A stretch of 59,897 bases of DNA from an uncultured Alistipes sp. (lineage in GTDB: Bacteria > Bacteroidota > Bacteroidia > Bacteroidales > Rikenellaceae): the NCBI GenBank assembly GCA_944320985.1, contig CALUJN010000025.1, forward strand, positions 1 through 59,897. The letters run 5' to 3'. The number at the start of each line of letters is the position of its first letter. Within the stretch, counting starts at the first letter, position 1. Positions 1 through 8,609 of the stretch are shown in pieces. The position numbers were made by a program, and so were the translations under genes. Below the pieces are notes generated by a model. That model saw only the letters and a list, made by a program, of their open reading frames with translations. It ran no database searches and was not told where the DNA came from.

Positions 1-26
1 ACCAACAACCTAACACTCTTCGGAAT

Positions 27-2183
27 ATGAAACCCTATTCAGCCCCGGAGATCAAGAACCTCGTACTCATCGGCGCCCCCGGCACCGGTAACAACACCCT
101 TGCCCAAGCGATGCCTCACGAGGGGAAAGTCATCGATCGCAGGGGTAGTATCGAGACCAACAACACGCTCTCGGACAACACGGATATCGAGCACGAATAC
201 AAACGCTCGATCTATTCCACGATCCTCTTCACCGAATTCATGGACCGAAAACTCAATATCATCGACTGTCCGGGTTCCGACGACTTCTGCGGAAATCTCT
301 TCTCGGCATTCAAGGTCGGTGACGTAGGCGTCTTCCTCTTCAATGCACAGAACGGATGGGAGGTCGGAAGCGAAATCCAGGCCCGCTATGCCCGCCTGCT
401 CAAGAAACCCGTCATCGGAGTCATCAACCAGCTCGATGCCGACAAGGCCTCGTTCGAAGCCACGTTCGACTCCATCAAGGCCGCCTCGCGCGTCAAACCC
501 GTCATCGTACAGTATCCCGTCAATCAGGGGCCCTCGTTCAATGCATTCATCGACGTGCTGCTGATGAAGATGTACCGCTTCAAGGACAACGACGGGCACC
601 GCGAAGAGCTCGAAATCCCCGCCGAAGAGATGGATAAGGCTCTGGAGCTGAACAAAGAGCTCGTGGAGATGGCCGCCGAGCACGACGAGGCGCTCATGGA
701 GCTCTATTTCGACAAGGGAACCCTCACGCAGGACGACATCCGCGCCGGACTGAAGATCGGCGTCTCGAAACGCGAGGTGATGCCCATCTTCTGCGCCAGC
801 GGAAAACGGGACATCGGTACGAAACGTCTGATGGAGTTCATCATCAATGTGGCCCCCGGCCCGCTGAAGGCCCCCGCATTCCTCTCCACCGAAGGGGAAG
901 AGATCTCGGCCGACGAGGCGGCTCCCGCCGTGGCATTCGTCTTCAAGAGCCAGATCGAACAGCATATCGGTGAGATCTCCTACTTCCGCGTCATCCGCGG
1001 CAAGATCACCGAAGGCACGGAACTCGTCCACACCCGGACCGGCAACAAGGAAAAACTGTCGCAGATCTTCGCCGTGGCCGGAAAGAACCGCATCAAGGTG
1101 ACGGAACTCTCCGCAGGCGACATCGGATGCACCGTCAAACTCAAGGGTACGCGCACGAACGACACCCTCTCGGCTGCCGCTTCGCCCGTGACGATCGAGC
1201 CCATCGTCTTCCCCGAACCCCGCTACCGCGCCGCCATCAAGTGCAAGGAGCAGAGCGACGAGGAGAAACTCGGCAAACTGCTCAACGACGCCAAATACGA
1301 AGATCCGACCATCCTGGTCGAATACACCAAGGAGCTCAAGCAGACCATCATCCAGGGACAGGGCGAGCACCATCTGAACATTCTCCGGTCGCGTATCGAG
1401 AAGGAGAACAAACTCGCATACGAGTACATCGCGCCGAAGATCCCCTATCGCGAAACCATCACCAAGGTGGCTCAGGCCGACTACCGCCACAAGAAACAGT
1501 CGGGCGGCGCCGGACAGTTCGGAGAGGTGCACATGATCATCGAGCCCTACTACGAGGGAATTCCCGAGCCCAAGAACTACAAGGTCCCCGGAAAGGGTGA
1601 CATGGTGGTCAACGTCAAGACCAAAGAGGAGTACGATCTGCCGTGGGGCGGAAAACTCCAGTTCTATTCGGCTATCGTAGGCGGTGCGATCGACGCTCGC
1701 TTCATGCCCGCCATCCTGAAGGGTATCATGGAGAAGATGGACGAAGGCCCGCTCACGGGATCCTACGCCCGCGACATCCGCGTCATCATCTACGACGGAA
1801 AGATGCACCCGGTGGATTCGAATGAAATCTCCTTCAAACTCGCCGCACGAAACGCCTTCAAGGAGGCCTTCCGAAACGCCGGGCCCAAGATCATGGAGCC
1901 GATCTACAACGTCGAGGTCCTCGTCCCGAGCGAGTACATGGGCGCCGTAATGAGCGACCTGCAGAACCGTCGTGCCATGATCGCCGGCATGGAGTCCGAC
2001 AAGGGTTTCGACCGGCTTAATGCCCTGGTACCCCTGGCCGAACTCTACCGCTACTCGACGACCCTCTCGTCGCTGACGTCCGGTTCGGCCACCTACACCA
2101 TGAAGTTCTCCTCCTATGAGCAGGTGCCCGCCGACGTTCAGGACAAACTGCTCAAGGCATACACCGACACCGACGAGGATTGA
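27..2183 (+). CDS. fusA2: EF-G-like translation factor with degenerate GTPase (EF-G2 type)
   Basis: This 718-residue protein has the full EF-G layout: G domain, domain II (about 300-390), then domains III-V, with the EF-G-like stretch SGGAGQFGEV and a C-terminal EF-G fold. EF-G moves tRNA and mRNA through the ribosome after peptide transfer. The G domain is abnormal. The P-loop is GAPGTGNNT (residues 16-24), so the GK[ST] lysine and following Ser/Thr are both Asn. The DxPGH motif is D80-C-P-G-S84, so the catalytic His is Ser. NKxD is N134-Q-L-D137. I recall that a Bacteroides EF-G paralogue (EF-G2) without GTPase activity supports translation in nutrient-limited gut conditions; this looks like its orthologue, which is inference. 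The normal fusA is not in the window. The start is the first ATG near the window edge, and the promoter is probably outside or cut off. Confidence 0.9.
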   Translation: MKPYSAPEIKNLVLIGAPGTGNNTLAQAMPHEGKVIDRRGSIETNNTLSDNTDIEHEYKRSIYSTILFTEFMDRKLNIIDCPGSDDFCGNLFSAFKVGDVGVFLFNAQNGWEVGSEIQARYARLLKKPVIGVINQLDADKASFEATFDSIKAASRVKPVIVQYPVNQGPSFNAFIDVLLMKMYRFKDNDGHREELEIPAEEMDKALELNKELVEMAAEHDEALMELYFDKGTLTQDDIRAGLKIGVSKREVMPIFCASGKRDIGTKRLMEFIINVAPGPLKAPAFLSTEGEEISADEAAPAVAFVFKSQIEQHIGEISYFRVIRGKITEGTELVHTRTGNKEKLSQIFAVAGKNRIKVTELSAGDIGCTVKLKGTRTNDTLSAAASPVTIEPIVFPEPRYRAAIKCKEQSDEEKLGKLLNDAKYEDPTILVEYTKELKQTIIQGQGEHHLNILRSRIEKENKLAYEYIAPKIPYRETITKVAQADYRHKKQSGGAGQFGEVHMIIEPYYEGIPEPKNYKVPGKGDMVVNVKTKEEYDLPWGGKLQFYSAIVGGAIDARFMPAILKGIMEKMDEGPLTGSYARDIRVIIYDGKMHPVDSNEISFKLAARNAFKEAFRNAGPKIMEPIYNVEVLVPSEYMGAVMSDLQNRRAMIAGMESDKGFDRLNALVPLAELYRYSTTLSSLTSGSATYTMKFSSYEQVPADVQDKLLKAYTDTDED

Positions 2184-2253
2184 GTCCCGAAGGTGTGAGA
2201 CCTCTTACCGGAGGCGGGCAGCTGGCGGCTGCCCGCCTCCGATCGTTAAACGG

Positions 2254-2420
2254 CTGAGGGAGGGGCAGAGAGAGGAAGGGGGGGGGTAGGGAGGACAGGG
2301 AGGACAGGGAGGACAGGGAGAGCAGAGAGGACAGAGAGAGCAGAGAGGGCGGGAAGCCGGGGGGGGGCTAGCGAAGAGGCCGGGAAGGAACAAGCGGGGA
2401 GGCCGGGGGAGGAACAATGA
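2254..2420 (+). repeat. Purine-rich minisatellite in the 490-bp spacer after EF-G2
   Basis: The 490-bp stretch from 2184 to 2673 has no supportable gene. Its first half is almost pure G and A on the plus strand. From 2290 to 2352 there are seven 9-bp units close to ggaggacag (later units drift to agagagcag and agagggcgg), flanked by runs of eight or nine G. The second half (2430-2600) is ordinary and ends in AT-rich DNA with the promoter of the phosphate transporter. No rho-independent terminator is obvious after EF-G2. Confidence 0.8.
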
Positions 2421-2640
2421 GAAAAGGAGGAGGGTCGGAGAAAGCAGAAAGCGGTTCTTCGGGACAAAGGGGACAACACCCCGCCTCATCACAGGATCGG
2501 GTCCGGAACCGGATACGTCCGCAAATACCGACGTTTCCCAAACAAGACAAAAAACGCCCGTTCCAGGCCCCACGGAACATCACCACGTTAAATTAATGTT
2601 AACATTCCGTTTCAAATCCGTTTCATCGCGAAAAATCAAG

Positions 2641-2648
2641 TAAATTTG
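2641..2648 (+). promoter_or_regulatory. Bacteroidota -7 box (TAAATTTG) for the phosphate transporter
   Basis: TAAATTTG matches TAnnTTTG exactly, in AT-rich DNA 26 bases before the transporter ATG. A convincing -33 TTTG is not seen. The predicted transcript would begin near 2655 with a leader of about 20 bases. Confidence 0.6.
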
Positions 2649-2673
2649 TTCACAAATTGTACTGAACTCCAAC

Positions 2674-4899
2674 ATGAGCGAAATCTACACCTTCATTGTC
2701 GGTATTCTGGGTATTCTCGCTGTTTCTGGTCTTTTCGTCGGCGTAACGAACGATGCCGTCAACTTCCTGAACTCCGCCATCGGGTCCAAAGCCGCACCCA
2801 TGAGGATCATCCTCGCCGTAGCTTCGCTCGGCATCATCGTCGGAGTCGTCACCTCGAGCGGCATGATGGAGGTCGCCCGGAGCGGCATGTTCAACCCCGG
2901 ACTCTTCACCTTCCACGAAGTGATGATGCTCTATCTCGGGGTCATGTTCGCAAACGTCATCCTCCTCGACCTGTACAACTCCTGGGGACTCCCCACGTCG
3001 ACAACCGTCTCACTGATTTTCTGTCTGCTGGGGTCCGCCATCGCCGTCTCCATCTACAAGATCTCGAACGACCCCGCACAGGGTATCACCAACCTCGGAC
3101 AGTATATCAACACCTCGCGAGCCATGGGAATCGTCTCGGCGATCCTCCTCTCGGTGGTCATCGCATTCACCTGCGGAACCATCATCATGTATATCTCCCG
3201 GGTGATCTTCTCCTTCCGATACACGGCCATTTTCCACCGATACGGATCGCTCTGGTGCGGGGCCTCCCTCACCGCCATCGTCTACTTCGCCGTATTCAAG
3301 GGGTTGAAATCCATCCTCGCAGGTCATGAATTCATCCAGTGGATCGATTCCCACCTGCTGCTGGCCATCTTCATCTGCTGGGTCATCTGTTCGCTGGTCC
3401 TCTTCTTCATCCAGCGCTTCAAAATTAACATCCTCCGCATCACCATCCTCTCCGGAACATTCGCCCTCGCCCTGGCATTCGCGGGGAACGACCTGGTGAA
3501 CTTCATCGGAGTCCCCGTCGCCGGATTCGATGCCTACTCCATCGCCCGCCACACGGGTGACGCCGGGATGCTCATGGAGGCCCTCAACGAGAATGTCCCG
3601 GCAAATTTCCTCATCCTGCTCGCAGCGGGTGCCATGATGATCCTCACACTCTGGACCTCGAAAAAGGCCATGCACGTCACCGAAACCGAGCTCTCGCTCT
3701 CGGCTCAGGGCGACGAGGGGCAGGAGCAATACGGATCCTCGCTCTTCTCCCGGACGATCGTCCGTGCGGCAATCAACATCAACTCCGGCATCGAAAGAGC
3801 CATCCATCCCAAAATCCGAAAGGCTATCGCCCGACGGTTCGAATACGAGGACGTCGAACACAGCGGAGCCCCCTACGACATGATCCGCGCCACGGTAAAC
3901 CTCACGACTTCCGCCCTGCTTATCGCCATGGCCACGTCGCTGAAACTGCCCCTTTCGACCACCTATGTCTGCTTCATGGTCGCCATGGGTTCGTCGCTCG
4001 CAGACCGTGCCTGGGGCCGCGAAAGCGCCGTTTACCGCATCTCGGGAGTCATGACCGTCGTGGCCGGATGGTTCATCACCGCATTGGGAGGGTTCTTCAT
4101 CGCACTGGTGGTCGGGCTGCTCCTGATCTACGGCGGGACCCCGGCATTCATCGTCATCACGATCCTCTGCGGATGGATGCTCGTCCACAGCAACTTCCTC
4201 AAGAAGGACAAGACCAACGCCACGGAACGACAGCAGGCCAAGACCAACGAAGATATCATCTCCGACCTGCGCGACGAGGTCTGCTCAACGATGGAGTCCG
4301 CAACGAAGATCTACGACCGGACGCTCATCGCCGTATTCAAGGAGAACCGGAAGGTGTTGCGCGACATGGTCAAGGAGGCGAACGACCTCTTCTACCACTC
4401 GCGGGAACGAAAATACTCCCTGCTCCCGACCCTCAAGAAACTGCAGGGAGAGGATGTCAACACGGCCCATTACTACGTACAGGTCGTCGACTACCTCAAC
4501 GAAATGACCAAGGCGCTGATGCACATCACCCGACCGGCCTTCGAACACATCGACAACAACCACGAGGGTATGTCGATGGATCAGACCCGCGACCTGATGT
4601 CGATCAACGACGACGTGGAGTCGATCTACCGCCGTATCAACCAGATGCTGCGCGAGGGTGACTTCTCGGAGATCGAGACCGTCCTCACGATGCGTGACCA
4701 GCTCTTCGAATCGATTGCCGAGGCCATCAAGTCCGAATTGACGCGAATCAACGAGGCCAAATCGAATACCAAGGCATCGATGCTCTATCTGACGATCCTC
4801 ACCGAGACCAAGAACATGGTGCTCCAGTCACGGAACCTGCTCAAGTCGCAACAATATTTTCTCAGACACCTCGCAGGGCCGAAGACCTGGATCAAATAG
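2674..4899 (+). CDS. PiT-family inorganic phosphate transporter with C-terminal PhoU-like domain
   Basis: The 741-residue inner-membrane protein carries the two inverted PiT signature copies: GVTNDAVNF near residue 23 and FAGNDLVNF near residue 268, each in a hydrophobic multi-helix half. PiT proteins import phosphate (or metal-phosphate) with cations. After about residue 505 the protein becomes soluble and helical to the end, with the length and charge pattern of a fused PhoU-like regulatory domain; this larger form is known in Bacteroidota, whereas E. coli PitA has about 500 residues. The start follows a -7 box at 2641. The next gene begins 31 bases downstream and may be co-transcribed. The substrate is inferred from the family. 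Confidence 0.92.
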   Translation: MSEIYTFIVGILGILAVSGLFVGVTNDAVNFLNSAIGSKAAPMRIILAVASLGIIVGVVTSSGMMEVARSGMFNPGLFTFHEVMMLYLGVMFANVILLDLYNSWGLPTSTTVSLIFCLLGSAIAVSIYKISNDPAQGITNLGQYINTSRAMGIVSAILLSVVIAFTCGTIIMYISRVIFSFRYTAIFHRYGSLWCGASLTAIVYFAVFKGLKSILAGHEFIQWIDSHLLLAIFICWVICSLVLFFIQRFKINILRITILSGTFALALAFAGNDLVNFIGVPVAGFDAYSIARHTGDAGMLMEALNENVPANFLILLAAGAMMILTLWTSKKAMHVTETELSLSAQGDEGQEQYGSSLFSRTIVRAAININSGIERAIHPKIRKAIARRFEYEDVEHSGAPYDMIRATVNLTTSALLIAMATSLKLPLSTTYVCFMVAMGSSLADRAWGRESAVYRISGVMTVVAGWFITALGGFFIALVVGLLLIYGGTPAFIVITILCGWMLVHSNFLKKDKTNATERQQAKTNEDIISDLRDEVCSTMESATKIYDRTLIAVFKENRKVLRDMVKEANDLFYHSRERKYSLLPTLKKLQGEDVNTAHYYVQVVDYLNEMTKALMHITRPAFEHIDNNHEGMSMDQTRDLMSINDDVESIYRRINQMLREGDFSEIETVLTMRDQLFESIAEAIKSELTRINEAKSNTKASMLYLTILTETKNMVLQSRNLLKSQQYFLRHLAGPKTWIK

Positions 4900-4930
4900 C
4901 GTGTAGAAAAGGCAGAAAACAACCGACAAG

Positions 4931-5497
4931 ATGGATATTGCCAAAGCCAAACGGCGCGAAAACATCGCCGAATATATTCTCTACCTCTGGCAACTGGAGG
5001 ATCTGTTGCGGGCCCTGCAGTTCAGCCCCGAGGCCATCTACTCCACACTGATCGCCCCCCGCAAGGATATTGCCGAAGAGCAGAAGCATCTCTTCCTGAT
5101 GTGGTATCTCGATCTGGCCAATCTGCTCCAACAGGAGGGCAAGGAGGAAAAGGGGCATCTCGAGCACACGCTCCATCTGATTCAGGATCTGCACGATCTG
5201 CATCTGCAATTACTGAAACTTCCCGTCGGCGAGCATTATCGAAAAACATATGCCCGCCTTGAGGCCGAATTGCCGCGGTTGCGGGCCGTCATCGGAAATC
5301 CCGGGATGAGCGATACCGAACTCTGCTTCCGGGCCCTCTACGCCGCCATGCTCTACCGCATCAAGGGGGAGGGTGACAAAACGGCCGTCACCGACACGCT
5401 GGAGTTCATCTCTCCCGTGATCGCCGAACTGGCTGACATCTACGGAAAGGTCGAACGAGGTGAGATCGACTTGTACAAAAACAACCCCGAAGCATAG
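4931..5497 (+). CDS. DUF4924 family protein
   Basis: This 188-residue soluble, largely helical protein matches my recollection of DUF4924, a family found in Bacteroidota and of unknown function. Leu, Glu and His are abundant, and no signal peptide, membrane helix or catalytic motif is visible. It starts 31 bases after the phosphate transporter and ends in a purine minisatellite followed by a strong terminator, so it probably closes that operon. A role linked to phosphate uptake is possible only on grounds of position. Confidence 0.75.
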   Translation: MDIAKAKRRENIAEYILYLWQLEDLLRALQFSPEAIYSTLIAPRKDIAEEQKHLFLMWYLDLANLLQQEGKEEKGHLEHTLHLIQDLHDLHLQLLKLPVGEHYRKTYARLEAELPRLRAVIGNPGMSDTELCFRALYAAMLYRIKGEGDKTAVTDTLEFISPVIAELADIYGKVERGEIDLYKNNPEA

Positions 5498-5501
5498 CGA
5501 G

Positions 5502-5580
5502 GGGGGGGGTAGGTAGAGGTAGGCAGAGAGAGGCAGAGAGAGGCAGAGAGAGGCAGAGAGAGGCAGAGAGAGGCAGAGGT
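5502..5580 (+). repeat. 10-bp tandem purine repeat (aggcagagag)
   Basis: A run of nine G at about 5501-5509 is followed by seven 10-bp units: aggtagaggt at 5511, five exact copies of aggcagagag from 5521, and aggcagaggt at 5571. The array begins straight after the DUF4924 stop codon and precedes its terminator. Period and purity predict slippage and copy-number variation between strains. Confidence 0.9.
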
Positions 5581-5620
5581 AGTAGAGCCGGCCGAAGAGC
5601 AGGCGAAACGAGAAAAACAA

Positions 5621-5652
5621 AAGCGGAATTGTCGGACAGTTCCGCTTTTTTG
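5621..5652 (+). terminator. Rho-independent terminator after the DUF4924 gene
   Basis: The stem aagcggaa (5621-5628) pairs with ttccgctt (5640-5647) and runs into six T on the plus strand. A-rich DNA before the stem may let it work for the minus strand too. Confidence 0.85.
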
Positions 5653-5695
5653 CATTCCGGATCGGGTGGTGGAAGGCTATTGTCCCGGCTGCCGG

Positions 5696-6736
5696 TTATT
5701 CAAGGTCCAGACCCATGATGTAGTCATTCATGTAGAAGCCCCCGCCGATCGGGAAGTCCCCTTCGCGCAGACAGTGCATGCCCATTCGTTCGTAGAAGTG
5801 CAGCGCCCGGTTGTGGCGGTTGACATTCAGTTCCATCCGGCAGGGTCCCGAACAAGCGTTCCGGACGTGTGCCACGGCCTGCTGGAAGAGTTGTCGGCCG
5901 ATGCCGTATCCCTGGGCTTGCGGCAGAACGTAGATCTTTTGCAGATGGAAAAGGCGTTCGCCCTGCCGCTCCACGGAGACATAACCGCACGGCGTTCCAT
6001 CCAGGCAGGCCAGATAAAAACAATGCCCGCTGCGGAACTGTTCGCGCAGACTCGCCTCCGAATACATCCACTCCATCATGTAGTCGAGTTGGGCGGGTGT
6101 CAGGATCTCGCGGTAGGTAGCCGGGAAAGCCACGTCGGCAACCTGGCGGATCAGCGGAATATCGGTCTCCGTGGCCGGGCGCAGGACAACACGCCGCGCC
6201 TGCAACCAGGCATCACGCGTCAACAGCAGAATATCGCCTGCATGGTGCGAACCGTCCGCACAGCCGGACAGGTCCGAATCGGTACGCACGTAACGGAATC
6301 CGCACTTCTCCATCACGCGCCGCGAGGCGTTGTTCCCGACAAAGCAACTTCCCCAAAGGGCCGTCAGTCCCAACTCCCCGAAGGCATGGCGAATCAACTC
6401 CGCCAGGGCCTCCGGAATCAAACCCCGGCCCCACCAGGGAACTCCGAGCCAATAGCCAACCTCGGCCTCGGAGGTTTCGATCGGAAAATGGCTCGACTCC
6501 GCAAAGAGCAGCCCGACGCAACCCACGGCACGTCCGGTCTCCCGCAGTACCACGGCATAGGTCTCCGGAGCCGAGAAGATCGTCCGAATCACCTCGGCAC
6601 TCTCCGCAACGCTGCGATGGGGCGGCCATCCCGCCGCCGGACCGACACGTGGATCCCGGGCCGCAGCATAGAGATCCTCCGCATCCTCCGCCCGCCACGG
6701 ACGGAGAAGCAATCGCTCTGTAGTGAACTCCTTCAT
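5696..6736 (-). CDS. Tandem GNAT acetyltransferase (two domains in one chain)
   Basis: The 346-residue protein holds two GNAT domains. The first (about 1-175) is RimJ/RimL-like, with TERLLLRPW at the start and GYWLGVPWWGRGL as the acetyl-CoA loop region. The second (about 185-346) begins VVLRPATETDIPLIRQ and carries the loop PQAQGYGIGRQL followed by LNVNRHNRALHFYERMG. Each would transfer acetyl from acetyl-CoA to an amine; substrates are unknown. I chose the ATG at 6736, preceded by an AGAGGGGG-type purine run; an upstream in-frame ATG at 6763 would add nine residues. The gene lies alone between terminators, downstream of rpmH. Confidence 0.85.
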   Translation of the reverse strand: MKEFTTERLLLRPWRAEDAEDLYAAARDPRVGPAAGWPPHRSVAESAEVIRTIFSAPETYAVVLRETGRAVGCVGLLFAESSHFPIETSEAEVGYWLGVPWWGRGLIPEALAELIRHAFGELGLTALWGSCFVGNNASRRVMEKCGFRYVRTDSDLSGCADGSHHAGDILLLTRDAWLQARRVVLRPATETDIPLIRQVADVAFPATYREILTPAQLDYMMEWMYSEASLREQFRSGHCFYLACLDGTPCGYVSVERQGERLFHLQKIYVLPQAQGYGIGRQLFQQAVAHVRNACSGPCRMELNVNRHNRALHFYERMGMHCLREGDFPIGGGFYMNDYIMGLDLE

Positions 6737-6769
6737 CGTTCTGCCCCCTCTTCTTCCATCCAACGAAAG

Positions 6770-6795
6770 AAGGCCGACTCGTAAAAGCCGGCCTT
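6770..6795 (-). terminator. Probable terminator downstream of rpmH
   Basis: The stem aaggccg (6770-6776) pairs with cggcctt (6789-6795). Read on the minus strand it follows the rpmH stop by about 20 bases and ends in a short T-rich tract, so it is plausible but not strong. Confidence 0.55.
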
Positions 6796-6814
6796 ACATC
6801 TCTCCTGCGGAAAC

Positions 6815-6982
6815 CTATGCGTACTTGAACGTCGACTCGTCCGATACGGTCAGCTTCTTGCGTCCTTTTGCACGACGCGCAGCCAGCACCTTGCGTCCGT
6901 TGGCCGTAGCCATACGAGCACGGAATCCATGCTTGTTGATACGCTTGCGACGCGAAGGCTGGTAAGTTCTCTTCATTGCCAT
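6815..6982 (-). CDS. rpmH: 50S ribosomal protein L34
   Basis: The 55-residue product reads [20 protein letters not shown] and continues with [20 protein letters not shown], the unmistakable L34 sequence, with a slightly longer C-terminal tail ending in TFKYA. L34 is a small, very basic protein of the large ribosomal subunit. The ATG at 6982 is preferred; the internal ATG at 6976 would give the shorter canonical MKRTYQPS start. It is transcribed from a near-ideal Bacteroidota promoter at 7024-7053. In many bacteria rpmH adjoins rnpA and yidD; here those lie 19 kb away. Confidence 0.97.
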   Translation of the reverse strand: MAMKRTYQPSRRKRINKHGFRARMATANGRKVLAARRAKGRKKLTVSDESTFKYA

Positions 6983-7023
6983 AGCTATCTGGTTTTTATT
7001 GTTTCAGACATTTTTACGGATTG

Positions 7024-7053
7024 CAAAAGTACAACAAAAAAACGATCCGCAAA
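7024..7053 (-). promoter_or_regulatory. rpmH promoter (TTTG-N18-TACTTTTG)
   Basis: On the minus strand TTTG (7050-7053) is followed 18 bases later by TACTTTTG (7024-7031), matching the Bacteroidota -33/-7 pattern. Transcription would begin near 7017, about 35 bases before the start codon. Confidence 0.75.
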
Positions 7054-7105
7054 AATTTTTCTCGAAAATATTTCATTACCTCGGGGAAAAAGGCCCTTTT
7101 TCAAT

Positions 7106-7113
7106 TATCTTTG
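7106..7113 (+). promoter_or_regulatory. Bacteroidota -7 box (TATCTTTG) upstream of murA
   Basis: TATCTTTG matches TAnnTTTG exactly and lies about 90 bases before the murA ATG, in the divergent region shared with rpmH. No good -33 element is seen. The leader would be about 80 bases. Confidence 0.55.
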
Positions 7114-7202
7114 TAGAAAAACAGACCGCACCGAAAGCTCCGGAACGTTCGTTGCAGGAACCTCGGCATCGCGGTTTGCGAACCCGTTAACAAAGATTCG
7201 AA

Positions 7203-8528
7203 ATGGCTATTTTCAAAGTCGAAGGAGGGCATCGCCTCCACGGTGCAATCACCCCGCAGGGCGCAAAAAACGAGGCTCTCCAGATTCTTTGCGCTACACT
7301 GCTCACTCCGGAACGCGTCGTCGTGAGGAACATCCCCCGCATCCTCGACGTGATGCAGCTCATCGAACTCCTGAAACGAATGGGCGTCACCGTCGAACAA
7401 CTTGCAGACGACACCTACGCCTTCCAGGCCCGGGATATCGATTTCGAATACCTCAAAACCGACGATTACCGCCAACGATGCACCCGCCTGCGCGGTTCCG
7501 TCATGCTCATCGGACCCATGCTGGCACGATTCGGCGTCGGATACATCCCCAAACCCGGAGGCGACAAGATCGGACGCCGCCGGCTCGACACCCACTTTCT
7601 CGGGTTCCAGAAACTCGGAGCCAAATTCAATTTCGACATCGCCGACGAATTCTTCATGGTCGAAGGAAAGGAGCTCAAGGGGACCTACATGCTGCTCGAT
7701 GAGGCCTCGGTCACGGGTACGGCCAACATCATCATGGCTGCCGTCCTGGCACACGGGACCACAACCATCTACAACGCCGCCTGCGAGCCCTATGTACAGC
7801 AGCTTTGCCGCATGCTCAACCGCATGGGTGCGCGCATCTCCGGAATCGCATCGAATCTCCTGACCATCGAAGGCGTCGAGGCACTCGGAGGCACGGAGCA
7901 CACGCTCCTGCCCGACATGATCGAGGTGGGCAGCTTTATCGGAATGGCGGCCATGAACCGCTCGGAACTCACCATCCGGAACGTATCCTATGAGAATCTC
8001 GGCATCATACCCGCCCAGTTCGCCCGCATGGGAATCCAGTTCGAGCAGCGAGGCGACGACATATACATCCCCCAGCAGGACCATTACAGTATCGAAACCT
8101 TCCTCGACGGCTCGATCATGACCATCGCCGACGCTCCGTGGCCCGGACTGACGCCCGACCTGCTGTCGATCTTCCTCGTCGTGGCAACCCAGGCCAAAGG
8201 CGCCGTCCTGATCCACCAGAAGATGTTCGAAAGCCGGCTCTTCTTCGTCGACAAGCTCATCGACATGGGGGCGCAGATCATCCTTTGCGACCCCCACCGG
8301 GCAACGGTCATCGGACACGACCACCGGATCTGCCTGCGGGCCACGCGCATGACTTCGCCCGATATCCGCGCCGGAGTCGCCCTGCTCATCGCCGCCATGT
8401 CCGCAGACGGGGTCTCCACGATCCAGAACATTGATCAGATCGACCGCGGATACAAGGATATCGACATTCGGCTCAATGCCCTCGGAGCCCGTATCACGCG
8501 GCTCGACGAGTGCGAAGTCCGGAAATAA
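7203..8528 (+). CDS. murA: UDP-N-acetylglucosamine 1-carboxyvinyltransferase (MurA)
   Basis: This 441-residue protein is a complete MurA, which transfers enolpyruvate from PEP to UDP-GlcNAc in the first committed step of peptidoglycan synthesis in the cytoplasm. The N-terminus has the conserved GAKNEAL-type motif (GAKNEAL, residues 20-26). The active-site loop reads PKPGGDKIG, so the residue that is Cys115 in E. coli is Asp121 here (codon 7563-7565). Asp in this position is known from naturally fosfomycin-resistant MurA enzymes such as that of Mycobacterium tuberculosis. tdk follows 81 bases later and probably shares the transcript. Confidence 0.96.
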   Translation: MAIFKVEGGHRLHGAITPQGAKNEALQILCATLLTPERVVVRNIPRILDVMQLIELLKRMGVTVEQLADDTYAFQARDIDFEYLKTDDYRQRCTRLRGSVMLIGPMLARFGVGYIPKPGGDKIGRRRLDTHFLGFQKLGAKFNFDIADEFFMVEGKELKGTYMLLDEASVTGTANIIMAAVLAHGTTTIYNAACEPYVQQLCRMLNRMGARISGIASNLLTIEGVEALGGTEHTLLPDMIEVGSFIGMAAMNRSELTIRNVSYENLGIIPAQFARMGIQFEQRGDDIYIPQQDHYSIETFLDGSIMTIADAPWPGLTPDLLSIFLVVATQAKGAVLIHQKMFESRLFFVDKLIDMGAQIILCDPHRATVIGHDHRICLRATRMTSPDIRAGVALLIAAMSADGVSTIQNIDQIDRGYKDIDIRLNALGARITRLDECEVRK

Positions 8529-8609
8529 GGAATTTACTGATCATCCTGCCGGTCTTCGGAGGTGCAAATCCGACGACGACCGGGCAAAACGTCTTCAAAA
8601 CAAAAACTC

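Noticed and set aside
39-1808. Minus-strand open frame opposite EF-G2
   Set aside because: Antisense frame of a clear EF-G gene, with an Asp/Val/Leu-rich composition and no domain.
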